A stretch of DNA of 64,000 nucleotides from Cryptomeria japonica (lineage: Eukaryota; Streptophyta; Pinopsida; Cupressales; Cupressaceae): contig NC_081413.1 of NCBI RefSeq assembly GCF_030272615.1, positions 19,666,285-19,730,284 of the forward strand, read 5' to 3'. The position numbers and the translations under genes were made by a program. Position 1 is the stretch's first letter; the number at the start of each line of letters is the position of its first letter. Of the stretch, positions 21,473-33,334 are shown piece after piece. The notes beneath the pieces were generated by a model, which did no database searches, was not told the DNA's origin, and worked only from the letters and a program-made list of their open reading frames with translations.

Positions 21473-22941
21473 TGTTGGCATTATAACAGACAAGAAGAAT
21501 GTTGGCATTCCAATTACAATGAGAGATTGTTGGTGTTTCAATAAGGATATTGAGAAGGTTGTTGATGACTATGGATATAACTGATTATGGATGATTACTA
21601 TCTTAATATTATTATTTTGTCATTGATGTCAAGAAATTGATTTTCTAATTCAGTATGATGTTGCCATATCTTAAGAAGTATGATTTGATGAGTATAAAGA
21701 TGTCGGTATAAGACACAGAAAGAATATGATGAATAAAGGGATAACTTATTCAATGGGCAACTATTACCGAGTTAGACAATGATGAGATCATGATGTTTAG
21801 ATTGTTTTGATATCCTACATATGCTATTGTTTGAAAGGTTAATACTATACTATGTTACCGAGCAAAGAACCTAGTGGCTAAACCCTAAGGTTATCAATAT
21901 TGGTTAATGAAGGGAGAATGTCTAACGAGTGAAGTATAGTATTTATCGAGTTACAACTGAGCTATAACAGAATGCATTAAATGTTTACATGTGATATTTA
22001 ATGAAGGAAGCTGATGAGCTGGAGTGGATTAAATGATTGGTAAGCTGTGTATGAATATTGTTAAAGAATCTATGGTAAAGAAAGATCGGCAAGAAGATCT
22101 ACAGCTCATATTGAACTGCAATACCCTAACACAAGTTCCAAGGTGAAAATGCAAGTTCCAAGGCAGGGTAAAACATTTTCAAATTGAAGGATACATTGAA
22201 CCTGGACAAGATTGAAGATCTGATAGCTATGATTGATCATGGGAAATGTGATCAAGGAGATTAAGTGGTTGGAAGATTGTTTATAAATAGGAAACTGTTG
22301 ATAAACAATGTATGTGGGCAAGTGTATGCATAGGGATGCTACATAGTGATTACCGAGCACAGAAGCTTGAAGATCGATTTTGATAATAGAGTATAGAGCT
22401 CAGCAGAGGGACAAGATAAGTCCTATGAATTGATTGTATTGAGAAAATAAGAATCTGCTTCAGCATTTTTAGATGTGAAGTTGTAGACATATTTTTATTA
22501 CTGTTATTTTGAGAAGTAGCAGAAAATCTCTTAACCGAGTGGACTTAACAATCTTATTTGTAAAATCCTCTAGTAAGGTGACATTTTTATTGAGTGTTTA
22601 AAATCCTTTAACAAGGTCACTTCTAACAAGGTGAAGATCCTAACAGATCTAAGGGAAATCCCTTAACCGGGTCACATCTAGCAATGTATTTGTAATCTTT
22701 AATAGGATTTGCTTTTAACCAAGCATACTCTAGAAGAGTATATTTCTTAGTGGGTTTGAAATCCCATAGTGGTTTTTCCCTATTTGGGTTTCCACGTTAA
22801 TGCATTACTATTTTTCTGATAAGGTTACTGAGGTTGAATCTGTTGTTTTTATTGAAGATTAAGTTTGAATGATTCACCCCCCCCCCTCTCATATTGTTAA
22901 CTTGTCATCTGTACTAATCATATTGAGTATCAGAACTATCA
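21473..22941 (+). repeat. 5' LTR of element B
   Basis: 1,469 bp, from TGTTGGCATTATAACAG to ATCAGAACTATCA. TATAAATA box at 22282-22289. From about 22550 to 22740 it carries a ladder of short repeats of the type AATCCTYTARCAAGGTSAC. A C-run precedes the end (22879-22888). It matches 27546-27923 plus 35762-36879. Confidence 0.93.
22282..22289 (+). promoter_or_regulatory. TATA box in element B LTR
   Basis: TATAAATA on the plus strand, conserved at 36193-36200 in the 3' LTR. Promoter role is inferred from position in the LTR. Confidence 0.55.
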
Positions 22942-22943
22942 AT

Positions 22944-22956
22944 TGGTATCAGAGCT
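22944..22956 (+). other. Primer-binding site, tRNA-iMet (element B)
   Basis: TGGTATCAGAGCT, a complete match to the plant initiator-Met site over TGGTATCAGAGC, two bases after the LTR end. Confidence 0.9.
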
Positions 22957-23006
22957 TTGGACTCCGAAAGAAAAGTTTAAAGGCACTTGAGTTAAAGATC
23001 CAAAAG

Positions 23007-24089
23007 ATGTATAAGAGGGATGCACCAAAGCTAAATAAGTCAAGTTTCTCTACATGGCAGAAAAGGATGAAGCTACATCTATCAAGAATTGGAGAATATG
23101 TTGTCTATTATTTGCAGAATGATTTCATCATGCCGAGCACCTATCCATTGACAATGGAAGAGATAAAGGCACAACAAGAATATATTCAAGCGATGATTGA
23201 AATAACATCTACATTGACCGACTCAGAGTTTAATGATCTAGAAGGATGTACTGATGCAAAGGCAATGTGGACTAAGCTCATATCTGTGTATGGTGGAGAT
23301 GAACATGTTCAAAGAGCAAAAGTGGATAGTCTAAGAGGAAAACTTGAATCTATGAGGATGAATGAAGGTGAGAACATAACCTAGTATAGTACAAGACTAA
23401 AGGAGATTGTAAATCAAATCAAAGGAGCAAGAGGAACTATTGAAGAAAAGGATGTAACAAGTAAGATGTTGAGAACCCTTCTACCTACCTATGCAGTTCG
23501 AGTCTCTGCAATCAATGAATTGAGGTTTGTACCCAATATGCCAGTTTCTTTAGATGCTACTATTGGTAAGCTACATGCATTTGAGTTAAGTAACTTTGAT
23601 AATAGTGGGTCATCAGTAAATAAAGTTGAATCTGCATTCAGTTCTTTTCATATTGATGAAACTGATGATTACAATGATAGAAAGTATAAGTACTCTAAAG
23701 GGAATCATAGTGGACCAAGTGAAAGATTTCGCAAAAACATGGAGGAGGTACACAAACTGTATGAGGAAATCAGAAAGAAAGAAGAGTTTAAAGCACTATT
23801 AGCCAGAAGGCTATCAAGAGGAAAAGGTAAGTATAAAGGAAAGCTACCTTTAAAATGTTTCAATTGTGATAAGATAGGACATATGGCTTCTAACTGTCCT
23901 GACAAAGAATCTAGTGAAAAGAGAAATTACCAAGATGACAGACAGAAAGATAATCATTACAAAGGACATCAAGACTTCAGAAGAAGAGATAAAAAGACAT
24001 GCCTAATAGCTGATGAGGAATCTAATGATGATAAATTAGATGAAACTGATACAGAGGAAGTTGTTTATGTGGCTATAAAAGATGGATAA
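23007..24089 (+). pseudogene. Copia gag (element B), one internal stop
   Basis: Capsid-nucleocapsid protein of element B. Start chosen at ATG 23007 (MYKRDAPKLNKSSFSTWQKR), which gives the normal Trp-containing N-terminus; the open frame extends upstream into the primer region, so an earlier start is unlikely. A capsid region of the UBN2 type runs to a stop at 23383-23385 after MNEGENIT, where a Gln is expected. The second open piece covers LRTLLPTYAVRVSAINELRF, a Lys/Glu-rich linker and the zinc knuckle CFNCDKIGHMASNCP (23856-23900), then an acidic tail to a stop at 24087. One reversible change thus separates it from an intact Gag, the least damaged in the window. Confidence 0.88.
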
Positions 24090-25547
24090 AATGAAGAAAG
24101 GTATGAAGAAAAAGATTTAATATATCATATAAATACTAATGATTCTTGGATCATGGATAGTGGTTTCTCACATCACATGACATGTGATAAACACAAGTTT
24201 ATTAAATTAGATGATTATGATGGAGGCTATGTAAGATTTGGTAATGATGCACCATGTTCGGTAAGAGGTAAAGGATCCATAACACTTCTTGACAATGCTA
24301 AATGTAATGATGTTTATTGGGTTAAAGGTTTGAAATACAATTTGTTGAGTGTAGCATAGCTAAACAACACAGGTTACCGAATAGAGTTTGAAAAAGGAAT
24401 TGTCAAAGTTCATGACAAGCATGGAAAGTTAGCTGCTACCGGGACACAAACAAGAGGTAATACATTTCATCTTTACTCAACTCGGAATAAATGTCTATAT
24501 GCAAGGATAGATGATACCTGGTTATGGCATAAAAGGTTTTGTCATGTTAATTTTGATAATCTGATCAAAATAAGTAAGAAGCACTGAGTAAGAGGTCTAC
24601 CGAGTCTTGAAAAACCTGAAAATGCTATGTGCCAAGGATGTCAGATGGGTAAGATGACAAGATCAAGCTTTACAAGTAAGTCCTACACTTATAAGGGAAT
24701 TTTAGATCTTGTGTATACTGATCTATGTGGTCCTATGAAAGTTCAGAGTTATTATGGTGATAAATATTTCATATTATTTATGGATGATTACTCAAGGATG
24801 ATGTCAGTAATGTTTTTAAAAGAAAAATCAAAAGCTTTTCAAATGTTTAAATGGTACAAGGCTAGAGTTGAAAATGAAATAGGAAGACAACTAAAATGTA
24901 TCAGATCAAATAGAGGAGGAGAGTTTACTTTTGATGAGTTCAACTTATTTTGCAATGATCATGGTATAAAAAGACAAGTCTCTGCACCAAGAACTCCACA
25001 GTAGAATGGGATAGCTAAGAGAAGGAACAGATCTATTGTGGATTGTGCCAGAACCTTGATGATTGAAAAGAAAGTTCCACAAACATTTTGGAGAGAAGCA
25101 ATAAGCAAAGCAGTTTACACCCTGAACCGAGTACAACTAAAGAAAGGAAGTTTGAAGACACCTTATGAAATCTGGTATGACAAGAAACCTAATTTAAGTT
25201 ATTTTAAAATCTTTGGGAGTAGATGCTATGTTCACAAAGATGATAGAAATGGTAAGTTTGATCAGAAAAGTGAAGAAGGAACATTTCTAGGTTATTCTTC
25301 TAGAAGCAAAGCATTTAAATGTCTAATCAAATCATCTAACAAAATAGTAGAAAGTGCAAATGTGAAAATTGATGAATTTGCAAAAAGAAATGATGAAGGA
25401 AACTCCATAGAACCAGAAGATTATGAAGGATTTGTCTATGTTCAAATGAGAAGTCCTACCGAGAAGACTGCTGAAGAAAATGAAGAGAATATCCAGTTAC
25501 TGAGTGATGAAGAAGATCATACAAAGCCTACCAAACATAGATTATAG
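24090..25547 (+). pseudogene. Copia protease and integrase (element B), broken
   Basis: Protease: SWIMDSGFSHHMTCDKHKF from about 24147, catalytic Asp present, ending LKYNLLSVA before a stop at 24357 where Gln is expected. Integrase zinc part: TWLWHKRFCHVNFDNL (near 24520) and CQGCQMGKM (near 24630). Core: LVYTDLCGPM (first Asp kept), FMDDYSRMMSV, then CIRSNRGGEF where the second catalytic Asp is Asn, and after a stop at 25003 NGIAKRRNRS where the third acidic residue is Lys. The C-terminal part (TPYEIWYDKKPNLSYFKIFG, EGTFLGYSSRSKAFK) and an acidic hinge run to 25547. Two of three catalytic residues are lost, so the enzyme is inactive although the frame is mostly open. Confidence 0.9.
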
Positions 25548-27139
25548 GAGATAAGAATGATCCAGTGATGACAAGGAACAAACTGAGATAGAACACATGT
25601 CTAATATATGAATTTGAACCGAGAATAGTGAAAGAGGATTTTCATAGTGAAGATTGGATAAATGCTATGATAGAAGAGATTGATCAAATCAAGAAGAATG
25701 ACACAAGGACACTGGTCCCAAGACCGAAGGACAAAAATGTAATCGGTACAAAGTGGATCTTTAGAAATAAGCTAAATGAAAAAGGTGAGGTCATTTGGAA
25801 TAAAGCAAGACTAGTTTGCAAAGGTTATGCCCAAGAAGAAGGAATTGATTATGGTGAGACTTTTGCACCTGTGGCAAGACTTGAAGGAGTAAGAACATTG
25901 TTGGCATATGTTGCTTACAAGAATTTCAAGGTATATCAAATGGATGTCAAATCTACATTTCTGAATGGTATATTAGAAGAAGAAGTTTTCAATGAACAAC
26001 CTGAAGGATTTGTTGAAGGAGAAAATAATGATTAGCTATGTAAATTGAACAAAGCTTTATATGGTCTGAAACAAGCACCTAGAGCATGGTATGAGAGATT
26101 GCAATCATATTTGATCAAAATTGATTTTATAAGAACAAGTGAAAACAACAATTTATACATGAAGAATGATGAAAATGGAATACAAATCTCAGCCATATTT
26201 GTTGATGATATTATCTTTAGTGGAAATTACTCTCTATGCAAGAACTTTGGAAATAAAATGAGTAAAGAATTTGAGATGTCAGTAATCGGTGAGATAAAGT
26301 ATTTTATAGGTCTACAGATACTGCAAATGAAAAATGAGATTTTCATTACTCAATCCAAGTACATAAAAGAAATCTTGAAGAAATTTGGAATGGATGATTC
26401 AAAACCAGTAAGTACTCCTATGACTACCAACTATAAATTATCAAAGAATGATGAATCTACATCTGTTGATGAGACACTCTACCGATCCATGATTAGAAAT
26501 CTACAATATGTTTTTTATAATAGACCAGACATAGTACATGCAGTAGGTATAGTTGCAAGATTTTCTGCAGATCCTAAGGAAACACACATGACGGTAATCA
26601 AAAGAATTTTCAAATACTTAAAAGGCACTGAAGATTATGGCTTAGTATATCAGAAAGGAAATGTTTTTGATTAAAAAGTTTATACTGATGTTGATTGGGC
26701 AGGCAACATTGATGACAGGAAAAGCACAAGTGGAGGAGCTTTCTTTTTAGGAGAAAGACTAGTGAATTGGCTTAGCAAGAAACGAGGATGTGTTTCTCAG
26801 TCATCAGCAGAAGCTGAATATGTTGCTGCAGCACTGAATTCATGGATCAAACAACTGTTGGAAGGTATAAATGAGCAAGTTACTGAGCCAGTAACTATAT
26901 TCTGTGATAACACTAGTACCATTAACATTTCAAAGAATCTTGTTATGCACTCTAAGACAAAGCACATCTCTATCAAATATAATTATCTTAGAGAAGAAGT
27001 TCAAGAGAAGAAAGTAGTTTTGGAGTATGTTAGCACAAAGGAACAAATTGCAGACATCTTCACCAAGCCACTACCAAAGGACACTTTTGAGTATCTCAGA
27101 AATCAGTTAAGGGTCCTACCCCTATCTTCCATTCACTAA
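25548..27139 (+). pseudogene. Copia RT-RNase H (element B), nearly open
   Basis: RT from about 25628: [72 protein letters not shown], then a stop at 26033, and ALYGLKQAPRAWYERLQ and IFVDDIIFSG (26192-26221), an FVDD variant that keeps both catalytic Asp. RNase H: after a stop at 26672, YTDVDWAGNIDDRKSTSGG, SQSSAEAEYVAAALNS, FCDNTSTINISKNLVMHS and ADIFTKPLPKDTFEYLRN, ending at a natural stop at 27137-27139. Only single stops and a degraded 25548-25627 hinge interrupt it. The Ty1/copia assignment is secure; the natural end lies about 400 bp before the 3' LTR. Confidence 0.9.
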
Positions 27140-27533
27140 CCAAGTTCGGTGAAATCATCAATTTGATGACTCTATAGAATATCTTTTAGGAGTTGATGTC
27201 GATTTACACACTTTAGGAGGTTTTCTAAAGGTGTGCAAGAAACAATAAACAGGGAACAGCAATTGAAGACAAAATGCTCTGACCAAGACTGAATTGATAC
27301 ATAACAGCATGGAATTCACTTCTCAGAGGAAGAAATTATGCTTTTAGTTCTTTTCATTTTTGGCATTGTTGTCAAAGGGGGAGAAGACTAATGTATGGGG
27401 GAGAAGTCTAATGACTGAAGGAGAAGACTACACTGGGGAGAAGATTAATGACAGAGGGAGAGCATTTTAGAATTTCACAGCAATATGAATCTGAATCAAT
27501 AAAGTCAAATCAATTGGTTTTGCCATCAATGCC
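27140..27533 (+). other. 3' untranslated interior of element B
   Basis: Non-coding, with short repeats of GGGGGAGAAG(A/T)CTAATG between 27375 and 27460, leading to the polypurine tract. Such GGGGGAGA ladders are usual before the 3' LTR of this copia type. Confidence 0.65.
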
Positions 27534-27542
27534 AAAGGGGGA
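27534..27542 (+). other. Polypurine tract of element B
   Basis: AAAGGGGGA ends three bases before the 3' LTR start at 27546. Confidence 0.8.
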
Positions 27543-27545
27543 TAT

Positions 27546-27923
27546 TGTTGGAATTATAACAGACAAGAAGAAGGTTGGCATTCCAATTACAATAAGAGAT
27601 TATTGACATTTCTATAAGGATATTGAGAAGGTTGTTGATGACTATGGATATAACTGATTAAGGATGATTACTGTCTTAATATTATTATTTTGTCATTGAT
27701 GTCAAGAAATTGATTTTCTAATTCAGTATGATGTTGCCATATCTTAAGAAGTATGATTTGATGAGTATAAAGATGTCGGTAAAAAACATAGAAAGAATAT
27801 GATGAATAAGGGGATAAGTTATTCAATGGGCAACTATTACTGAGTTAGACAATGATGAGATCATGATGTTTAGATTATTTTGATATCCTACATATGCTAT
27901 TGTTTGAAAGGTTAATACTATAC
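27546..27923 (+). repeat. 3' LTR of element B, first part
   Basis: 378 bp from TGTTGGAATTATAACAG, matching 21473 onward in the 5' LTR, cut by T2. The LTR resumes at 35762. Confidence 0.93.
27919..27923. repeat. TSD of T2 (TATAC), partner at 35757-35761
   Basis: TATAC flanks T2 directly on both sides inside the 3' LTR of element B. The uninterrupted 5' LTR has a single copy (ACTATACTATGTTACC, near 21852). Confidence 0.93.
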
Positions 27924-29185
27924 TGTAAAGCGGAAAAATCGCGATCGAACCCTAGTTGTTCTCCCCTCTTCCGACTCCGAGGAGAGAGAAGGGAGGTTCG
28001 CTAGGATTCGATGGTTTTTCACTTAGGGGAGAGACTTTACATTCAAAAGAGGGGTTGAAACTCATAAGATCCAATCCCACGCAATGCAAGATTGGATGCT
28101 AAATGAATTTCAAGGGTTAGGAAAGCAAGGCTACCCTCTTTTGTAAAGAATGCTGTTAAGGAAATTAAGCTAAGCATGCATAGAAAGTCATACAGATTCG
28201 CTTATAAACTGAGTTCGGGTTATAGGATGAAGCTGCGGACCTGGAATTAGCAGTAAAATGTCGATACGGCGCTGTCCTGCAAATTTGAGCAAAAGTTGTC
28301 GGGACGATGGCGCCCGACGCCACGGTCCTCCGAAAAATCCGCGAAACGAAGGGGGATCTGTTCGTCTCTGCACAAGGATTCCAGATCTTCAATTTCAGCC
28401 GCGTACCTACAACCTACACACAAAAAAGCAAAGACGATTGGGGGGTTAGGGATTGGGGGTTTGCCTTTAGGTCAAACCCTGGTTTTGGAATTAACCAAGA
28501 AATGAGCAAGAGCTGTAAATGTAAATGACTGTAAAACAAGTACTAATACCTTGTTCTAAGGATGTTTGTATCCTTATGTGCGAAGGTTTAGATGTTGTAT
28601 GTTGTATGTTGTATGTTGTAGCATATAGTATGTGATCTCCTCTTCAATGGTTGAATCCTTGTCTTGAATGCAACACTTAGCCTTGAATGGAGACTTGAGA
28701 TGATTAATTGCTTGAAGGAATGCTTGAATGCTTGAATGCTTGAGTATAGTTTCCACGCCTTTTCCATCATATCGAATGAAAGAGGAAAATGTCATTTATA
28801 TACTTGTCAATTAGGGCTGATAGACTGATTTTCCCGACCTTAGGCCGACCAGGGAAAGTTAATTTCCAAATTGCAAACAAAAAGACCCGAGCCCCTTAGG
28901 AGACCGGGCCCAAAATAGGACCCAGGGACCAGGGCGCTGGGCGCCATGGTCCTGGGGACCAGGGCGCTGGGCGCCCTGGTCTTGAGGGACCAGGGCACTG
29001 GGCGCTCTGGTCCCACCTCCCGGGACAGCAGGGTGCAAGGAGGTTCAGGCCAGGGTGCTTGAAAAATGCAGTTTTCAGTGTCGTGAGCAAGTTTCAGGGT
29101 CTCCATTCAGGTTGTGTGTTGCGTCGCCATCGTGAAGACCGAAATGCAGTCGAAATTGCAAGTGTCACAATTTTAGGATGCTACA
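27924..29185 (-). repeat. 3' LTR of T2
   Basis: 1,262 bp; minus strand TGTAGCATCC to GCTTTACA. Three hairpin units at 28922-29015; TATATAAA at 28795-28802 (minus). Differences in length from the partner LTR come from TTGTATG and GCTTGAAT short repeats (near 28600 and 28725). Confidence 0.94.
28922..29015. repeat. GC-rich hairpin tandem repeat, 3 units (T2 3' LTR)
   Basis: Three units of about 31-33 bp. The middle one is a perfect 12-bp inverted repeat, GGACCAGGGCGC facing GCGCCCTGGTC(C/T), with a TGG loop. Confidence 0.88.
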
Positions 29186-29200
29186 TTTAGCCCCCACTTT
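29186..29200 (-). other. Polypurine tract of T2
   Basis: Minus strand AAAGTGGGGGCTAAA directly before the 3' LTR start. Confidence 0.8.
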
Positions 29201-29923
29201 AGCGGGAGTATGTATGCTCATACTTCCGGTAAAGTACAAGGAACAACATTGAAGGACTTTCACCACGTCAAGGAGGTAAAATACACCAAGCCCCCAGTGG
29301 ACTAAGGATCTTACAACTTCGATTGACAAAGTAAAAGGGAAGATCACGAAGGAGAACCATGACTGTCAGTAGTAAGGTTCCCTCACTATGAGTCATGCAA
29401 GAAAGATATCAAAAATTTTCAAGGCAAGGTTAAATTTACCAAGAAATTTTCAAGTATCTTGAAAAGATATGAACGGGATGTATGCCCCCCTACGTTAAAG
29501 CGATCGCACATGCCTCACCAGGGGTGATTGTTTTAACGTAGTGATACATATAAGAAATGAGAAAGGAGCACGTTATCGCAAGGATTTAGCCCCCAAGTGT
29601 GAGATAAACCCAAGGATAATAGACACAAAACACAAAGCACGAGGTGACTTCGCTTTCCTCGGGGTCAGTATGCTGTATGATAATTCATGTATATATATCA
29701 TATGTATGTATGCATAATTGTTCTTCATTCCCCAATCAAGGAAGGTCACCTAGAAGAAGGGAACACATGTGTCTTTTGAGTCAACATGAGAGAGATCAAG
29801 AGATCTCAATGCTTTGCATCGTCCTCAAGTAAACAACACTAAGGACAACAAATAGAAGAATGAGAATAACATATAGAAGAAGTAACAAAAGAGAGGGGGA
29901 GAGAGTCTACTATGCTAATGTAA
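29201..29923 (-). other. 3' untranslated interior of T2
   Basis: Colinear with T1 and T3 at the nucleotide level, with no shared coding frame and no pol motif. Confidence 0.6.
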
Positions 29924-32900
29924 CTAGTCTAGCATGTCATCTACCCCCCGATCTTGCTGATCAATGTTTCGGGAAGGCAGGGAACACGCTAGAGGAGGAA
30001 CATCCAACACAGCAGATGGAGCTATCACAAGATCCAAACAAGGGCTATGTTCATGTTCCGAGCCACATTGTTCCTGTCTAGGAGCTAGGATAAGTGCTTT
30101 AGAAAATTCGTTAGATAAATGGTTATCAACATCAACAAGTTCATATTCACTATCAAAAGCAAGAGGAGTAACATTTTCATCTATATCATCGTCAAGATTT
30201 ATAAAAATAGGATCTTTAACTCGCACAGGATCAAGACCATCATGCATCTTATGTTTAGGAGATTTAGGCTCAATGTCCGGCTGAGGAGAAAATGGAATAA
30301 TGCTTGTTGAAGGTGTTTTTGGAGATTGCAAAGTTTGAGCTCTAAGACGACGCTTTCGCCGGCATTCACGTGCAGAATGATTTCATCTAGTCTTAGTAGG
30401 AAGTTGCGAAGACTGAGGAGGAGGAATGTTCTCATCCTTAGCACTTGGGTGTTTAGGTTGTGGTCTCTTAGGCTGGATAATAGGAGAAGAAGAAGGTCTC
30501 TTCTCTCTATAAAAAGAAGGAGGAGGAACTGCTCCATATAAAGGAGGAATATTTGGTTTAGGGAGAAGACCAAGTCCATCATGACGAGGAGGTATAGGTC
30601 TACTCTTAGGAAGTTTATTAGTTATAGACATAGTCACATCCATAGGGATGGGTTGAGATTCTTCTTGAGGAAAGACATTAGTTTTATCTTTCAAAGGAAG
30701 AACTTCCTTCTCAAGAATGATAGGAATGTCAAGTTTAGGTGTTCTAGGTTCACTTAAAGATAGGATCATATCTGTTTTCCACTTTTGATAAGATTTGAAA
30801 AGATGATCACTTCGCGGAGGAAGAGATTGGAATTGTTTAGGCCAAAAGTAATCAAGAGGAACACTAGAGGTTCTTTCAGCTGGTTTAAAGAGACTATGAT
30901 TGACAGTAACAACTTCACCATTATGGGGAAATTTCAAACACTTATGAATAGGAGAAGCAATAGCTTTCATGGAAGATAGCCAAGGATAGCCAAGCTTCAC
31001 ATGAAATTGTTCGGAAGATGGAATAATAGCAAAGTTCACATCAAGAGATTTGTTATGGACCTCAATGGGCAATGTAATAGAACCAATTGCAGGAGAAGAA
31101 AATGCATCAAATAATTTCACAATCACATCTCTTTTGTCATAGATCACTTGATTCAATTGCAAAGTAAAAAGAAATTCTTCAGTAATAACGTTAACCATGC
31201 ACGAAGGATCAATAAGCACTCCACGGCAAGGTGTATTCTTAACTTTTGCAACTATGTATAAAGGACCATCAGGTGCCCTAATGGTTTCGCTAGAATCAAA
31301 TGTGATGGAAGGTTCTTCAGGGATTTCTTGCTGCTCTACAAAGTTAATCACATTCGGAGTCATAGACACAAGACCATCAGATGAGAGAGAGGAATCATTA
31401 GTCTCAATCGCATTAGAGGTATGAGAAGGCAATGGATCAGTGAAAATCTGAAGATTTTGGTTAGGAGGAGCTACAGATGTGTTGCCTTTATCATTCACTC
31501 CAGAAACAGAGATAGTATTATTATCAATCAAATCTTGAATTTTACCCTTTAAAGAAAAACATTTTTCAGTATCATGCCCAGGCTGATGATGAAATTGACA
31601 AAAGGCTTTGTTATCAAAATAAGGTGAAGTAATCTTTGCAGGATCAATTTGTCTTATAGGAGGAAGAGTAAGCACATTTTGTTCCAATAACTTATTCATA
31701 ATACTATGCAATGATTCATTCAAAGGAGTATACTTTCTTTCTCTCTTGAAAAATTTAGAAATAGGAGGCACACCTGATGCTGCATTCACATTGTTGTTGA
31801 TGATGTTTTCATTGAATTTGATGGAATCTCTGTTCGGTTTAAACTTCCCAAATGGTTTTTGACTGCTATCACCCTTATCACTCGGAGCCATAGGATGTGA
31901 TTGTTCCATTTGACTCACAGTCAGTTGATAATTGTGAAGAGTGGCGCACAACTGTTGGAAAGAAGTAAACTCAGAAAACAGAAGTTTGTCTCGAATATCT
32001 TTTTGTAAATTAGAAATAAAGATTCTTTGAATATCATTATCAGGCACTGGAAAAGAAATTTGAGCATACAAATGCTTATATCTACCAATGAAATCAGTCA
32101 CTTTTTCTTTAACACCTTGTTTACAATGCATTAAATCAATCAAAGTAACTTTAGGACTTATATTGTTTTGAAATTGTTGAATGAAAGCATTTGCAAGTTG
32201 TTCGAAAGAAGTAATAAAATAAGAAGGCAACGAGCAATACCATTGTAGGGCTTTGTCTCTTAATGTTCTCGTAAATAGTTTTGCAAGCAACCTTTGGTCA
32301 TAAGCAAAATCGGTACAAATTGTTTGAAAAGTCTTAACATGTGTTAGGGGATCTCCTTTACCATTATAAAGTTCCAAATGCGGGATTTCAACATGTTTAG
32401 GAGGAATAGCTCCGACAATGTCAAGAGAAAGTGGGCTCGCAACATCAAATGTGGGCACACTAAACTTATATTGATTCATAGAGGCAATTTGTTGCTGTAA
32501 AGAAGAGACAGTTTGTGCTAGATTGTTAATGGTCGCTTCAGTCGAAGAATTCATATTAGATGTGTTAGATTGAGATGGAGGTGTTATGTTATTGAAAGAA
32601 GGTAGAGAGTAAGGTGGTGGGACCCTATGATAATTAGTCATAGGAGATGATTGGACAGGAGGAACACTACAAGGAGGAATAGAATGATTAAATGAATTTC
32701 CCCCTTGCGTCATGTTCATTTGTGATGATATAATAGGCACACTCATTGAAGGGACGAATGAAGAAATCAGATTGAATGAAGGACTAGGGTTAATTTAAGA
32801 AGAGGGATTGCCCCCATGACTGGTGATCACAGGAGGAATGTCTTGTGTAGAAGTAGCCATTATGTTTGATGTAAAAGTAGGTATGCTAGCAATAGAAGTC

Positions 32901-33334
32901 GTCAAAGGAATAGAATGATTGTCTTGTGTAGGAGGTTGTGTATAACCTAAGGTTTCGGCACAACTCTTCATAGGCATCACATTTGAATCCACAATGTGTG
33001 CAATACCACGCAAAATATCAATTCCATTCTTATCACTTTGAAGCATACGTTTTAAACCCTCAATTAAAGGAAGAGCTTGACTATCAGGGTATTCTTGAGA
33101 CATCCATTGTCGAAAATCATCAAATTGGCTATCCAATTTCGAAAGTTGTTCTTCAGAAATCTCATGGAGAGATTCTTCATCATTAGGAGGATTAGAGGAA
33201 TTACCCATGTCCTCGTTAAAAAGGCTATTCAAATTAGGTTCCATCTCCTAAGTAGTTAAACCTTGGAAAGACTTAATTCTACGGCTTCGTCTAACGGGAA
33301 TAGTGTAAGTAGGGCTTATTGTTGTAAAACTCAT
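29924..33334 (-). pseudogene. T2 Gag-protease polyprotein with Pro/Arg/acidic tail
   Basis: About 1,137 codons from the conserved ATG at 33334. Early stops (one in the GLTTEE segment near 33250, one near 32796) precede a 787-codon open frame (32746-30383). Domains in order: Ser/Pro/Asn-rich N-terminus; gypsy Gag core (LELYNGKGDPLTHVKTF, KALQWYCSLP, then SFEQLANAFIQQF); Tat-like zinc finger CQFHHQPGHDTEKCF (C-X2-H-X4-H-X4-C); protease-like domain with VLIDPSCMVNVI and LGYPWLSSMKAIASP; proline-rich region; then, after a stop at an Arg codon (30383), an acidic tail (30331-29924) with NLDDDIDENVTPLA. Gag would form the particle and protease mature it. No RT or integrase follows, so pol must come from another element. 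Confidence 0.87.

Noticed and set aside
22879-22888. C-run in the B LTR (and G-run near 1618) as a special signal
   Set aside because: C-runs before CTCTC near the LTR end are common in plant copia LTRs and vary in length by slippage.
28165-28505. Overlapping open frames on both strands in the T LTRs
   Set aside because: The GC-richer LTR segment opens several frames at once; none is linked to Gag or conserved as a protein in all LTRs.
30326-30979. Plus-strand open frames over the T2 Gag-protease region (and equivalents in T1 and T3)
   Set aside because: They are antisense shadows of the polyprotein, Arg/Ser/Leu-rich, and lie opposite a frame with clear domains.
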